Shown in pieces: positions 55,707 through 64,000 of a stretch of 64,000 nucleotides of DNA. Source of the DNA: Psychrobacter piscatorii (lineage in GTDB: Bacteria > Pseudomonadota > Gammaproteobacteria > Pseudomonadales > Moraxellaceae). Location: the NCBI RefSeq assembly GCF_904846415.1, contig NZ_CAJHAR010000006.1:62001-126000 (forward strand). Direction: 5' to 3'. The position numbers and the translations under genes are program-made. Under the pieces are notes generated by a model. That model worked only from the letters and a program-made list of their open reading frames with translations. It searched no databases and was not told the origin of the DNA. The first letter of the stretch is position 1. The number at the start of each line of letters is the position of its first letter.

Positions 55707-58364
55707 TTAGACGATATCAAGCGTGCCTTCGATAAACTCTTTAGCAAAGCGTTGTAGCATACCGCCAGCGTTGTACATTTTGACTTCATCAGCCGTATCT
55801 AAGCGGCAGATAATAGGTGTCTCAGCGGTACTGCCATCGGCACGATGAACCACTAAGGTCATCAACCCGCCAGCCGAGACTTCACCTGTGACATCAAAGG
55901 TTTCTGTACCATCGATATTTAGCGTATGGCGAGTCGTACCTTCCTCGAACTGTAAAGGCAGCGCGCCCATGCCCACTAAATTTTGACGATGAATACGCTC
56001 AAAGTCTTCAGCGACGACGGCTTCTACGCCAGCGAGACGGACGCCTTTGGCCGCCCAGTCACGGCTTGAGCCTTGACCATAGCCATCACCTGCGATGATG
56101 ATCAGCGGCTGCTCACGGTTCATGTAGGTCTCAATCGCTTCCCACATGCGCATGACTTGACCTTCTGGTTCAACGCGCGCCAATGAGCCTTGGATAACTT
56201 CGCCATCTTCATCGCGTACCATTTCGTTCAATAGCTTAGGGTTGGCAAAGGTCGCACGTTGCGCGGTTAAATGGTCGCCGCGATGGGTTGCGTATGAGTT
56301 ATAGTCTTCAGCAGGCAAGCCCATAGTGTCCAAATACTCGCCAGCGGCAGATGTGCCCAAAATAGCATTTGATGGCGACATATGATCGGTTGTGATGTTA
56401 TCACCCAATACTGCTAATGGACGCATACCTTTTAGTTTGTTCATCGCTGCCATTTGACCTTCCCAATACGGCGGACGGCGAATATACGTGGTCATTTCAC
56501 GCCAGTCGTACAATGGGCTTAACGCTTTGCCCGTGTCTTTTTTGGCTTCATCAAACATTGGGATATATACGGCATTAAACTGCTCAGGCTTCACGGCAGC
56601 AGCAACAATGGCATCCACTTCTTCATCATCAAACCAGATGTCTTTTAGATAGACGTCATTGCCGTCTTGATCTTTACCCAATGAGTCTTTTTCGATATCA
56701 AAACGGATGTTACCAGCGATGGCATAAGCAATAACGAGCGGTGGCGACGCTAAAAATGCTTGCTTAGCGTACGGATGGATACGGCCGTCAAAGTTACGGT
56801 TACCGGATAGCACTGCCGTAGTGAACAAATCATTGTCGATGATTTCTTGCTCGATATCAGGGTCTAGCGCGCCGCTCATACCATTACACGTCGTACAGGC
56901 AAAGCCAACCACGTCAAAGCCAATCTCTTGCAACTCTGGCATCAGGCCTGCTTCTTCTAAGTACATCTTGACCGTTTTTGAGCCAGGTGCTAGTGATGAT
57001 TTCACCCAAGGTTTACGCAATAATCCTTTGGCATTCGCGTTACGAGCAACTAAGCCTGCTGCCACCATGTTGCGTGGGTTTGAGGTATTGGTACAGCTGG
57101 TAATCGCCGCGATAATCACTGCGCCATCTGGCATGAGACCATCTTTTGGTTCAGGTAGCTTTTGATCAGGCGCGTGGGCGATACCTTTGGCCACCAAATC
57201 GTCGGTTGATACGCGGGCATGAGGACGTGATGGGCCAGCCATGTTACGACCTACTGATGACAGATCAAATTCAAGGACGCGTGCGTATTCGGCTTTTTCC
57301 ATACCGTCAGCCCACAAGCCAGTTTGCTTAGCATACTGCTCAACCAATTTGATCTGAGGCTCAGAACGACCAGTCAGACGTAGATAGTCAATGGTTTGCT
57401 CATCGATATAGAACATCGCAGCAGTTGCACCATATTCAGGCGTCATATTGGAGATAGAGGCACGGTCACCAACCGTAAGCTGGCGTGCGCCGTCACCGAA
57501 GAATTCGATATAGGTAGAGACCACACCTGCGTCGCGTAAGAACTCAGTCATCGCCAGTACGAGATCCGTACCAGTAATGCCTTTTTGCAATTTTCCTGTT
57601 AATTTGACGCCAACGTAATCAGGTAGGCGCATATATGATGGATTACCTAGCATGACGCTTTCCGCTTCTAGACCGCCCACACCGATTGAGATCACACCTA
57701 GCGCATCAACCATCGGCGTGTGGCTATCAGTACCAACCAACGTATCAGCGAATGCGACTTCTTCACCGGCTTTACTGTGTACGACCTGTACGACAGGTGA
57801 CATTTTCTCTAGGTTAATCTGATGCATGATGCCGTTACCAGGCGGTACGACGTTGACATTGTCAAAGGCATACTGGCACCAGTTAATAAAGTGAAAACGG
57901 TCATCGTTACGGCGCTCTTCAATCGCGCGGTTTTTCTCAAACGCGTCGTCTTCAAATCCTGCGTGCTCAACGGCCAATGAATGGTCAACGATCAGCTGAG
58001 TTGGCACGATAGGGTTTACCTTAGACGGATCACCACCTTGTTCAGCAATGGCATCACGCAAGCCTGCCAAATCAACAAAAGCCGTCTGACCCAAGATATC
58101 ATGACACACCACGCGGGCAGGGTACCAAGGAAAATCTAGATCTTGCTTGCCTTCGATATGCTGTTTTAGCGCATCGGTTAGCTCTTCTGGTGGGCAACGG
58201 CGTACTAGGTTTTCACACAATACTTTTGAGCAGAACGGTAGTTTGTCATAAGCACCTGCTTCGATATTCTCAACAGCTTCGCGGGTGTCGAAGTAGTAAA
58301 GGTCAGTATCGGGAAGTGGCTTTTTGAATTCATTGTTCATTGGTTGTACTAGGGCGTTGTCCAT
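55707..58364 (-). CDS. acnD: 2-methylcitrate dehydratase (Fe/S-dependent) AcnD
   Basis: The protein (885 residues) belongs to the aconitase superfamily, AcnD branch: FDTREAVENIEAGAYDKLPF at the start, FPWYPARVVCHDILGQTAFV and SLAVEHAGF. The [4Fe-4S] ligands are Cys in TSCTNTSNP and the two in CTTCNG. With PrpF it converts 2-methylcitrate to 2-methylisocitrate-forming intermediate. It is encoded between prpC and the toxin-antitoxin pair. Confidence 0.95.
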   Translation of the reverse strand: MDNALVQPMNNEFKKPLPDTDLYYFDTREAVENIEAGAYDKLPFCSKVLCENLVRRCPPEELTDALKQHIEGKQDLDFPWYPARVVCHDILGQTAFVDLAGLRDAIAEQGGDPSKVNPIVPTQLIVDHSLAVEHAGFEDDAFEKNRAIEERRNDDRFHFINWCQYAFDNVNVVPPGNGIMHQINLEKMSPVVQVVHSKAGEEVAFADTLVGTDSHTPMVDALGVISIGVGGLEAESVMLGNPSYMRLPDYVGVKLTGKLQKGITGTDLVLAMTEFLRDAGVVSTYIEFFGDGARQLTVGDRASISNMTPEYGATAAMFYIDEQTIDYLRLTGRSEPQIKLVEQYAKQTGLWADGMEKAEYARVLEFDLSSVGRNMAGPSRPHARVSTDDLVAKGIAHAPDQKLPEPKDGLMPDGAVIIAAITSCTNTSNPRNMVAAGLVARNANAKGLLRKPWVKSSLAPGSKTVKMYLEEAGLMPELQEIGFDVVGFACTTCNGMSGALDPDIEQEIIDNDLFTTAVLSGNRNFDGRIHPYAKQAFLASPPLVIAYAIAGNIRFDIEKDSLGKDQDGNDVYLKDIWFDDEEVDAIVAAAVKPEQFNAVYIPMFDEAKKDTGKALSPLYDWREMTTYIRRPPYWEGQMAAMNKLKGMRPLAVLGDNITTDHMSPSNAILGTSAAGEYLDTMGLPAEDYNSYATHRGDHLTAQRATFANPKLLNEMVRDEDGEVIQGSLARVEPEGQVMRMWEAIETYMNREQPLIIIAGDGYGQGSSRDWAAKGVRLAGVEAVVAEDFERIHRQNLVGMGALPLQFEEGTTRHTLNIDGTETFDVTGEVSAGGLMTLVVHRADGSTAETPIICRLDTADEVKMYNAGGMLQRFAKEFIEGTLDIV

Positions 58365-58636
58365 AAGTCACCTTTGGCGGTTGGCTAATTTTAATAAATA
58401 ATTAAGCGTTGATATTGGGTAAAAATTCATTCCTTTAGCAAAATCATCGTTTGCTTTTGTAGGCTTTGCTAAAGAAGCGATATTGAAATTAAAAGGGCAT
58501 AGTCTATAAAAAAGATAGTGTATGACGATTAAACCTGAAAAACTCATAGCAAGGCTCAATCATCATACCTGTCTCAGCTAGCACTGCCGCTAGCTGATAG
58601 TAAGTACGTAACAATAGCTATTTAAAAGGAATCAAC

Positions 58637-59764
58637 TCAACGAGCACTCATCTCTGGTACTGGGCGTAGATCTTCACCCGTATATTCTGCACTTGGGCGA
58701 ATGATACGGTTATTGGCACGTTGCTCAAACACATGAGCTGCCCAACCAGTCAGACGTGAGCAGACAAAGATAGGTGTGAACAGTTTGGTTGGAATACCCA
58801 TGAAGTGATAGGCTGACGCATGGAAAAAATCAGCATTGGCAAACAATTTTTTCTCGCGCCACATGACTTCTTCAACACGCACAGAAACAGGGTAGAGCAC
58901 ATCGTCACCAACATCAGCGGCCAGTTTTTTAGACCATTGTTTGATGACGACGTTACGTGGATCTGATTCGCTATAGATGGCATGACCAAAGCCCATGATT
59001 TTGTCTTTACGTGCCAGCATTGCCATCATCTCTGTCTCGGCTTCATCAGCTGAACTAAAGCCCTCAATCATATCCATCGCGGCTTCATTCGCGCCGCCAT
59101 GCAATGGACCACGTAGTGAACCGATTGCACCAGTGATACAAGAATGGATATCAGATAAAGTAGACGCACAGACACGCGCAGTAAAGGTCGATGCGTTGAA
59201 CTCATGCTCTGCATAGAGGATAAGCGACACGTTCATGACTTTTTCGTGTAGCTCGTTTGGCTTTTCGCCTTTAAGTAGATGCAAGAAATGACCGCCAATG
59301 GTGGCATCATCCGTGTCAGTCTCGATACGCACATTGTCATGGCTAAAGCGGTACCAGTAGTTGATGATTGAGGGGAATGCGGCCAGCATACGATCGGTTT
59401 TATCGTTTTGCTCAGCGAAATCCGTTTCGGTCTCAAGGTTGCCCAACATCGAGCAGCCAGTACGTAGCACATCCATTGGATGCGCGTTGGCTGGGATGCG
59501 CTCAAGCACGTCTTTTAATGCTTGCGGTAGGCCACGCAAGTTTTTTAGCTTGGCTTGATAATCCTCAAGCTCGCTTTGCGTAGGTAAATTACCATATAGC
59601 AGTAAATACGCGACTTCTTCAAAAATACATTTATCTGCCAATTCTGATACGTCATAGCCGCGATAGGTCAGACCAGAGCCCGATTTGCCAACGGTCGATA
59701 ATGCCGTCTTGCCTGCCACTTGTCCGCGAAGTCCTGCGCCTGAAAGTTCTTTTTGTGCTGCCAT
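58637..59764 (-). CDS. prpC: 2-methylcitrate synthase
   Basis: The protein (375 residues) condenses propionyl-CoA and oxaloacetate. Citrate-synthase-type active-site parts are seen: LILYAEHEFNASTFTARVC with the His, SLRGPLHGGANEAAMDM with the second His, and GFGHAIYSESDPRNVVIK. It has the short length of PrpC, not of the hexameric GltA. It lies 62 bp behind prpB and is followed by acnD. Confidence 0.95.
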   Translation of the reverse strand: MAAQKELSGAGLRGQVAGKTALSTVGKSGSGLTYRGYDVSELADKCIFEEVAYLLLYGNLPTQSELEDYQAKLKNLRGLPQALKDVLERIPANAHPMDVLRTGCSMLGNLETETDFAEQNDKTDRMLAAFPSIINYWYRFSHDNVRIETDTDDATIGGHFLHLLKGEKPNELHEKVMNVSLILYAEHEFNASTFTARVCASTLSDIHSCITGAIGSLRGPLHGGANEAAMDMIEGFSSADEAETEMMAMLARKDKIMGFGHAIYSESDPRNVVIKQWSKKLAADVGDDVLYPVSVRVEEVMWREKKLFANADFFHASAYHFMGIPTKLFTPIFVCSRLTGWAAHVFEQRANNRIIRPSAEYTGEDLRPVPEMSAR

Positions 59765-59826
59765 GTTTACATTCCTTTTGTGGGTAGCTTTTTATATTGT
59801 TAAGTGAAAAATGCTGCTTTTTATGA

Positions 59827-60720
59827 TTATTTATTGTCTGCGAACAGCTTATCTAAGGTTTGCTCAAACTCGTGATAGTTTAAGAAATCATAGAGCTCCA
59901 TGCGTGTCTGCATGGTATCGACGACTTTTTCTTGTGTACCGTCATCTAATAGATGTTGATAAACGTTCAATGCGGCCTTATTCATTGCGCGGAAAGCGGA
60001 TAGTGGGTACAGCACCATATCGACGCCCACACCATACAACTGATCAGTGGTATATAGATCGGTCTGACCAAACTCGGTCATGTTGGCGAGGACAGGAATG
60101 TCGAGTACATCGGTAAATTTACGATACATCTCGATATCAGTCAGCGCTTCTGCAAAGATCATGTCTGCACCAGCTTCTTGAAAAGCAACGGCACGTTCAA
60201 CAGCAGCGTCTAAGCCCTCGACTGATAACGCATCAGTACGAGCCATCACCACAAAATCAGGATCCGTTTTGGCATCCAATGCCGCTTTTAGACGATCAAC
60301 CATCTCAGAGATACTGACGATTTCTTTATTTGGGCGGTGACCACAACGCTTTTGCGCGACTTGGTCTTCGATATGCACCGCTGCCACGCCTGCCTTTTCC
60401 ATTTTTCTGATGGTTTGGGCAATGTTAAACGCACCGCCAAAACCTGTATCGATATCGACAAGTAGCGGAGTATCGACGGCATCAGTGATACGGCGAGCAT
60501 CTTCTAGCACATTATCAAGGCTGGTCATGCCAAGATCAGGCAAACCAAATGACGCGTTTGCCACACCGCCACCAGAGAGATACAGTGCTTGATGACCGAC
60601 TTGGGTCGCCATCATCGCGGTATAGGCATTGATCGCGCCTGCAATTTGTAGTGGCTGGTTATTATCATTTTTTTGTTTAAGCGCACTGCGAAAGCGTGCA
60701 CCTGCTGAGAGTGAGGTCAT
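59827..60720 (-). CDS. prpB: 2-methylisocitrate lyase
   Basis: The protein (297 residues) splits 2-methylisocitrate into pyruvate and succinate. It is an isocitrate-lyase-superfamily TIM barrel: [37 protein letters not shown], the catalytic [13 protein letters not shown] loop with Cys, and [20 protein letters not shown] lies upstream of the ATG. It is the first gene of the prp block; no GntR or PrpR regulator gene is adjacent. Confidence 0.95.
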   Translation of the reverse strand: MTSLSAGARFRSALKQKNDNNQPLQIAGAINAYTAMMATQVGHQALYLSGGGVANASFGLPDLGMTSLDNVLEDARRITDAVDTPLLVDIDTGFGGAFNIAQTIRKMEKAGVAAVHIEDQVAQKRCGHRPNKEIVSISEMVDRLKAALDAKTDPDFVVMARTDALSVEGLDAAVERAVAFQEAGADMIFAEALTDIEMYRKFTDVLDIPVLANMTEFGQTDLYTTDQLYGVGVDMVLYPLSAFRAMNKAALNVYQHLLDDGTQEKVVDTMQTRMELYDFLNYHEFEQTLDKLFADNK

Positions 60721-61079
60721 ATGAGTATCCTTTCATGGGCTTGTATGGATAGAAAATAATCTTGTTGTTGTCACTGATTATACCCAATTATCCATGTCTG
60801 CAAAGGTTAGCTTATAGATTATTATTTATTATTTATAATAACTAATTGTAGTTAATTTAATATTATTCATAAAACAAATAGCATTATGTATTTTTTAACG
60901 TTTGGCTATAGTAAGTATTCATATTACCCAAATATTCAAATATTAAGATGTTTTATAATTTACATTTAGTTACAATTATAATAGGTGTATTACTCTTTAA
61001 ATTGCCCTTTTCCCACCAAAAAGCCCTAACAGCTAAGCTATTAGGGCTTTATTTATCATGAGCTTAAAAAAGACTAAGT
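60721..61079. other. Intergenic region upstream of prpB
   Basis: This very AT-rich region contains the prp promoter on the minus strand, and the terminator of the next minus-strand gene (61019-61050). No gene or clear operator is seen. Confidence 0.5.
61019..61050 (-). terminator. Terminator after the Nramp-like gene
   Basis: AAGCCCTAA and TTAGGGCTT flank a loop; on the minus strand the stem is followed by TTTTT. It separates the transporter gene from prpB. Confidence 0.8.
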
Positions 61080-62366
61080 TTAAGCAAATAAACCTGCCAA
61101 ATTGGCTAAGAACAATAAGGCAAATCCTGCCAAGAATACCAAGCCTGCGATAGACAGAGCGTTCATACCTGCTGACAGTTTTTTATGTTTCTTGACCAAT
61201 GAGTAGTTTAACCAACCAAAAATAGGCGCAGAAACAAACGCGGATATCATGGCAAACTTAAGCATCGCGCCCAACTGTCCCGTGAAGAACGTAATAATCA
61301 CAAGCCCGCCACCGATAGCGTATGTCGTCCAAAAAGCGATTTGCTTTTTATTGATTTCGCTTTCGCCTTTAAGCAAACGCCAGCACTCAGCATTGGCACG
61401 GCCGTAGCCGTCGGCACAAGTAATCGTGGTGCCAAACATACACATGAAGGCGACGAAGGCCACCAGCAATCGTGACCATTCACCGATGGTTGCCGTATAC
61501 ATATTGATTAGCTGGTTGATATAAGCACCGCCGACCAACTCAATCTCTTGCCCTGAACCATACTGGACAAACACACCAAGCGATAAGAAAAACAAGGCCA
61601 GAATCGCTGAAACGGCATAACCGACGTTGAAGTCGAGCAATCCCTGCTTGTGCGTGGTGTGATCGGCTTTGACTTTGGCAGAGGTCCACATAGAAGTAAT
61701 CGCGGCAAACTCAAGCGGTGCTGGCATCCAGCCCATGAGTGCGACGATAAACCCTAAAGTTGCAAGGTTCCAAGGGGATACGGCTATAAAGTCTGCTGCC
61801 ATAACTGTGGGCTTGCCAGCGGCAATCACGACCGCGGCAACGGTGGCTGCCGTCAAGGCAATCATAATCCACTTAGTCACGCCATCGAGCAATTTATAAT
61901 GACCAGCTATCAAAAAGAACCAAGAGACGGCCACGATGATCATAGACAGCACCATCGTCGATAACTCAAGAGAGGCGGGTAGCATAAAGCCCAAAATCAC
62001 CGCTGCAATCAGCGAGACCGCACCCGTACTGATGACCGCTGATAAGATAGAGAGGATAAAATATACCCAAAGATACACCTTTGAGCGTTTGGCATAGCCT
62101 GCAATCAAACTCTCGCCTGTGTCATAGACGTAATCGGTGGCAAAGCGAAAAAACGGATATTTAAAAACGTTGGCTAAAACAATCATAATCGCCAACTGCC
62201 AGCCATATATAGCACCAGCCTGCGTCGATGAAATCAAATGCGAGCCACCGATTGCAGCGGTCGCCATCAAAATACCTGGGCCAAAGATACGCCAACTAAA
62301 GCCTTCTTGCTGTTCAGTAACGATATCGTCAGTGGTACTTGGGTTATTGAGTGGTTGTGTGGACAT
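61080..62366 (-). CDS. Nramp-fold transporter without the canonical metal motif
   Basis: The protein has 428 residues from the ATG at 62366 (GAGGT upstream), which is better than an in-frame start 36 bases earlier. It has about eleven membrane helices. The TM1 region GPGILMATAAIGGSHLISST aligns with the Nramp GPGFLVAV...DPGN region but has GGSH instead of DPGN. In TM6 the MPH motif is MPAP. The residues that bind Mn2+/Fe2+ in Nramp are thus replaced, so the substrate may be Mg2+ (as in NRMT) or not a metal at all. Its neighbours are a BenM-like LysR gene and the prp genes. Confidence 0.82.
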   Translation of the reverse strand: MSTQPLNNPSTTDDIVTEQQEGFSWRIFGPGILMATAAIGGSHLISSTQAGAIYGWQLAIMIVLANVFKYPFFRFATDYVYDTGESLIAGYAKRSKVYLWVYFILSILSAVISTGAVSLIAAVILGFMLPASLELSTMVLSMIIVAVSWFFLIAGHYKLLDGVTKWIMIALTAATVAAVVIAAGKPTVMAADFIAVSPWNLATLGFIVALMGWMPAPLEFAAITSMWTSAKVKADHTTHKQGLLDFNVGYAVSAILALFFLSLGVFVQYGSGQEIELVGGAYINQLINMYTATIGEWSRLLVAFVAFMCMFGTTITCADGYGRANAECWRLLKGESEINKKQIAFWTTYAIGGGLVIITFFTGQLGAMLKFAMISAFVSAPIFGWLNYSLVKKHKKLSAGMNALSIAGLVFLAGFALLFLANLAGLFA

Positions 62367-62669
62367 GAATACCTCGAAATGGTTAAAACGGCAAATCATC
62401 ACTTACCTGTGTCAGTTTGCCAGTGATCATTAGATAACCGCTTTATACATGTTTATACATGCTTTTTTATAAAACGATTAATCTTGTATCGACTTTAGCA
62501 CACCAATACGATTCAGGAGAATGATTATTCTAGTTATTATTACTATTTGTTTGCATTGCCATTCTTTTTGGTTAGCATAATAATCTGATAACATCAAGTA
62601 TTAATGCAGATTATTTTTGGCGTTTCTTTATAACACAATATCCACGCAATAGCTGGTCATTTAAGGACG
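62367..62669. other. Intergenic region between LysR and the Nramp-like gene
   Basis: 303 bp, AT-rich, with no gene that I can support. It holds the promoter of the transporter gene on the minus strand. Confidence 0.5.
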
Positions 62670-63683
62670 TTACACAAATTTTTGTCGCCGGTAGGTAATG
62701 CCTCGCTCTTCATAGACCTGATAGATAGCATTCAATAACTCAGAGATACTTGGATGCACAAAATCTTTGAGAGTATGCAAATAAATAGGAGAGGTGACGT
62801 TTTCGTGTACCAAACGCTGGTAGCTGATTTGTTCTGTACGTACCGTGGTTAAGCTGGCAGGTACAAGCGTGATACCTTCGCCCGCAGCGACTAAGCCTAG
62901 AGCTACTTGCAAGTCACTCACCGTGGTAATCATAAATGGTGAGATACCGTATTGTGCAAACAAATGTAGCAACGGCTCCGTAATCGGCTCACTATGTGCA
63001 GATTTTTCATTGGTGACACGTCTGGTTTTTGTATTAGCTTCCTGCTTTGCGCCAACTGACTCCGATGTCGGCAGTGTGGTGGCAATCGGTAAATGCGTTT
63101 GATGGTACAAAATCAAGCGATTATTTGCTAAGTCTATTAATCGCTGCTCTTTTACATAAGCGAGAGGATGCGACTTTGGTAAGGCCACCACGTAGCGCTC
63201 ATGCCGTAGTAATATTTGTTGAATCCAGGGATCTTGATGGGCAAAACGCCCAAAACCGATATCAATCTCACCAGATTTGAGTGCCTCCATTTGCTGGTAA
63301 GAGCTGATATCTTTGAGGTTGACCTCTATATCAGGATTGGATTGCTTGAGCATGGCGATAATTTCAGGAAGTAACCCATATAATACTGATGGCACAAAGC
63401 CGATGTTTAACGCACTACTTGGCGCTGATAAGCGCTGGGTCATACTCGTGACGGTCTCAATTTCTGTCAGTATGGTGCTTATCTTATCGTAAAAAAATTC
63501 GCCTGCTTCAGTCAGATGTAATGGCCTGTGGTAACGATCGATAAGCACGACATCCATCTCGGTCTCGAGCTGTTTAAGCAGGCGGCTCAAACTTGGCTGT
63601 GACAGTCCTGTCTTTGCTGCGGCTGCACTAAAGCTGCGTAAATTTGCGACAGCAATAAATGCATTGAGCTGTTTTAAATCCAT
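62670..63683 (-). CDS. LysR-family regulator, BenM-like paralog
   Basis: The protein (337 residues) is closely similar in pattern to the regulator at 8287: LSQPSLSRLLKQLE in the HTH, RPLHLTEAGEFFYDKI, GFVPSVLYGLLPEII and LQVALGLVAAGEGITLVP. It has about 32 extra residues (near 205-237, Gln/Lys/Thr/Ser-rich) in the effector domain. It lies upstream of the Nramp-like gene on the same strand and may control it. A GTATA-N9-TATAC dyad lies just upstream of its start (about 63702-63720). Confidence 0.88.
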   Translation of the reverse strand: MDLKQLNAFIAVANLRSFSAAAAKTGLSQPSLSRLLKQLETEMDVVLIDRYHRPLHLTEAGEFFYDKISTILTEIETVTSMTQRLSAPSSALNIGFVPSVLYGLLPEIIAMLKQSNPDIEVNLKDISSYQQMEALKSGEIDIGFGRFAHQDPWIQQILLRHERYVVALPKSHPLAYVKEQRLIDLANNRLILYHQTHLPIATTLPTSESVGAKQEANTKTRRVTNEKSAHSEPITEPLLHLFAQYGISPFMITTVSDLQVALGLVAAGEGITLVPASLTTVRTEQISYQRLVHENVTSPIYLHTLKDFVHPSISELLNAIYQVYEERGITYRRQKFV

Positions 63684-63924
63684 GTTATTAAGCCTGTTAT
63701 GGTATATGTTGTCCCTATACGCGCTACTTTTGATAATAATTCATCCCATTATTTAAGATGAGTCTTACAAATGTTAGCGGCCTCAAATAAATTGTGCTTG
63801 AAGATAGGGGTATGAGCAACTATATTGGGGACTAGCGATACTGTTACAGTTTAGCAATAAAAATCACAACTTCATTTTATCAGTCATTTACTGCCAGTAG
63901 CATAAACTGGCTTGGTGTTATTTT

Positions 63925-64000
63925 ATGAACGACGAAAAAAAAGACATCGGTACTGATTTTGACGAAGAGTTGTCTCAACTCGTTCATAAAAAATCGCGTA
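63925..64000 (+). CDS. Start of an unidentified protein (runs off the window)
   Basis: An ATG at 63925 opens a frame of 25 codons (MNDEKKDIGTDFDEEL, then SQLVHKKSR) to the window edge. The start is polar and acidic. No SD is clear. The family cannot be told from this part. Confidence 0.45.
   Translation, partial: MNDEKKDIGTDFDEELSQLVHKKSR

Noticed and set aside
61080-62366. Calling the Nramp-fold protein MntH
   Set aside because: The DPGN and MPH metal motifs needed for that call are absent.

Overview
The window looks like chromosomal DNA of a Moraxellaceae bacterium, most likely Psychrobacter. This rests on recalled family resemblance (a catBCA-benABC catabolic block, a prpBC-acnD-prpF-prpD methylcitrate block, a CstA/cory-CC-star/ArsA trio, very long RecBCD subunits) and on moderate GC content. 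No database search was run.

Layout. 1-9.2 kb: a minus-strand benzoate/catechol operon in the order catB, catC, catA, benA, benB, benC, a KdgT-family permease, benD and the 5' end of benE. A divergent BenM/CatM-type LysR gene faces it, with two LysR dyads in between. The block carries benzoate to catechol to muconolactone; the later beta-ketoadipate genes are not here. 10-17 kb: a plus-strand cluster of an acetylpolyamine amidohydrolase-like (HDAC-fold) enzyme, an M20 carbamoylase-like hydrolase, a 5'-truncated sodium symporter, a ThDP-dependent enzyme and a LysR regulator. 17.4-19 kb: a COG2509-type flavoprotein.

19.3-25.8 kb: a degraded island at the 3' end of tRNA-Arg(CCU). A 14-bp piece of the tRNA 3' end is repeated at 19303, and the N-terminus of a P4-type integrase lies beside the tRNA. 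Inside are hipBA, an orphan VbhA-like antitoxin with two palindromic operators, a hicAB locus with perfect operators but a damaged hicA, several broken transposases, a (GCCTA)10 tandem repeat and other fragments.

26-39 kb: two family-unknown genes, then recC-recB-recD, all much longer than in E. coli. 39-49 kb: a phosphoribosyltransferase, a hypothetical gene, cstA, a cory-CC-star gene and an ArsA-like ATPase, then a DUF3482 GTPase, a sterol-desaturase-like hydroxylase and a DUF2868 membrane protein, then an SDR gene. 49-61 kb: a minus-strand propionate (methylcitrate cycle) cluster prpB-prpC-acnD-prpF-...-prpD, with a yefM-yoeB toxin-antitoxin pair between acnD and prpF and an ABC exporter and a GNAT gene before prpD. 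61-64 kb: an Nramp-fold transporter without the usual metal motif, a second BenM-like LysR gene, and the start of an unidentified gene.

The most noteworthy points are the permease inside the ben operon, the tRNA-Arg toxin-antitoxin island with its operator pairs, the CstA/cory-CC-star/ArsA module, and the unusual Nramp-like transporter. I did not find a clearly new defence system.
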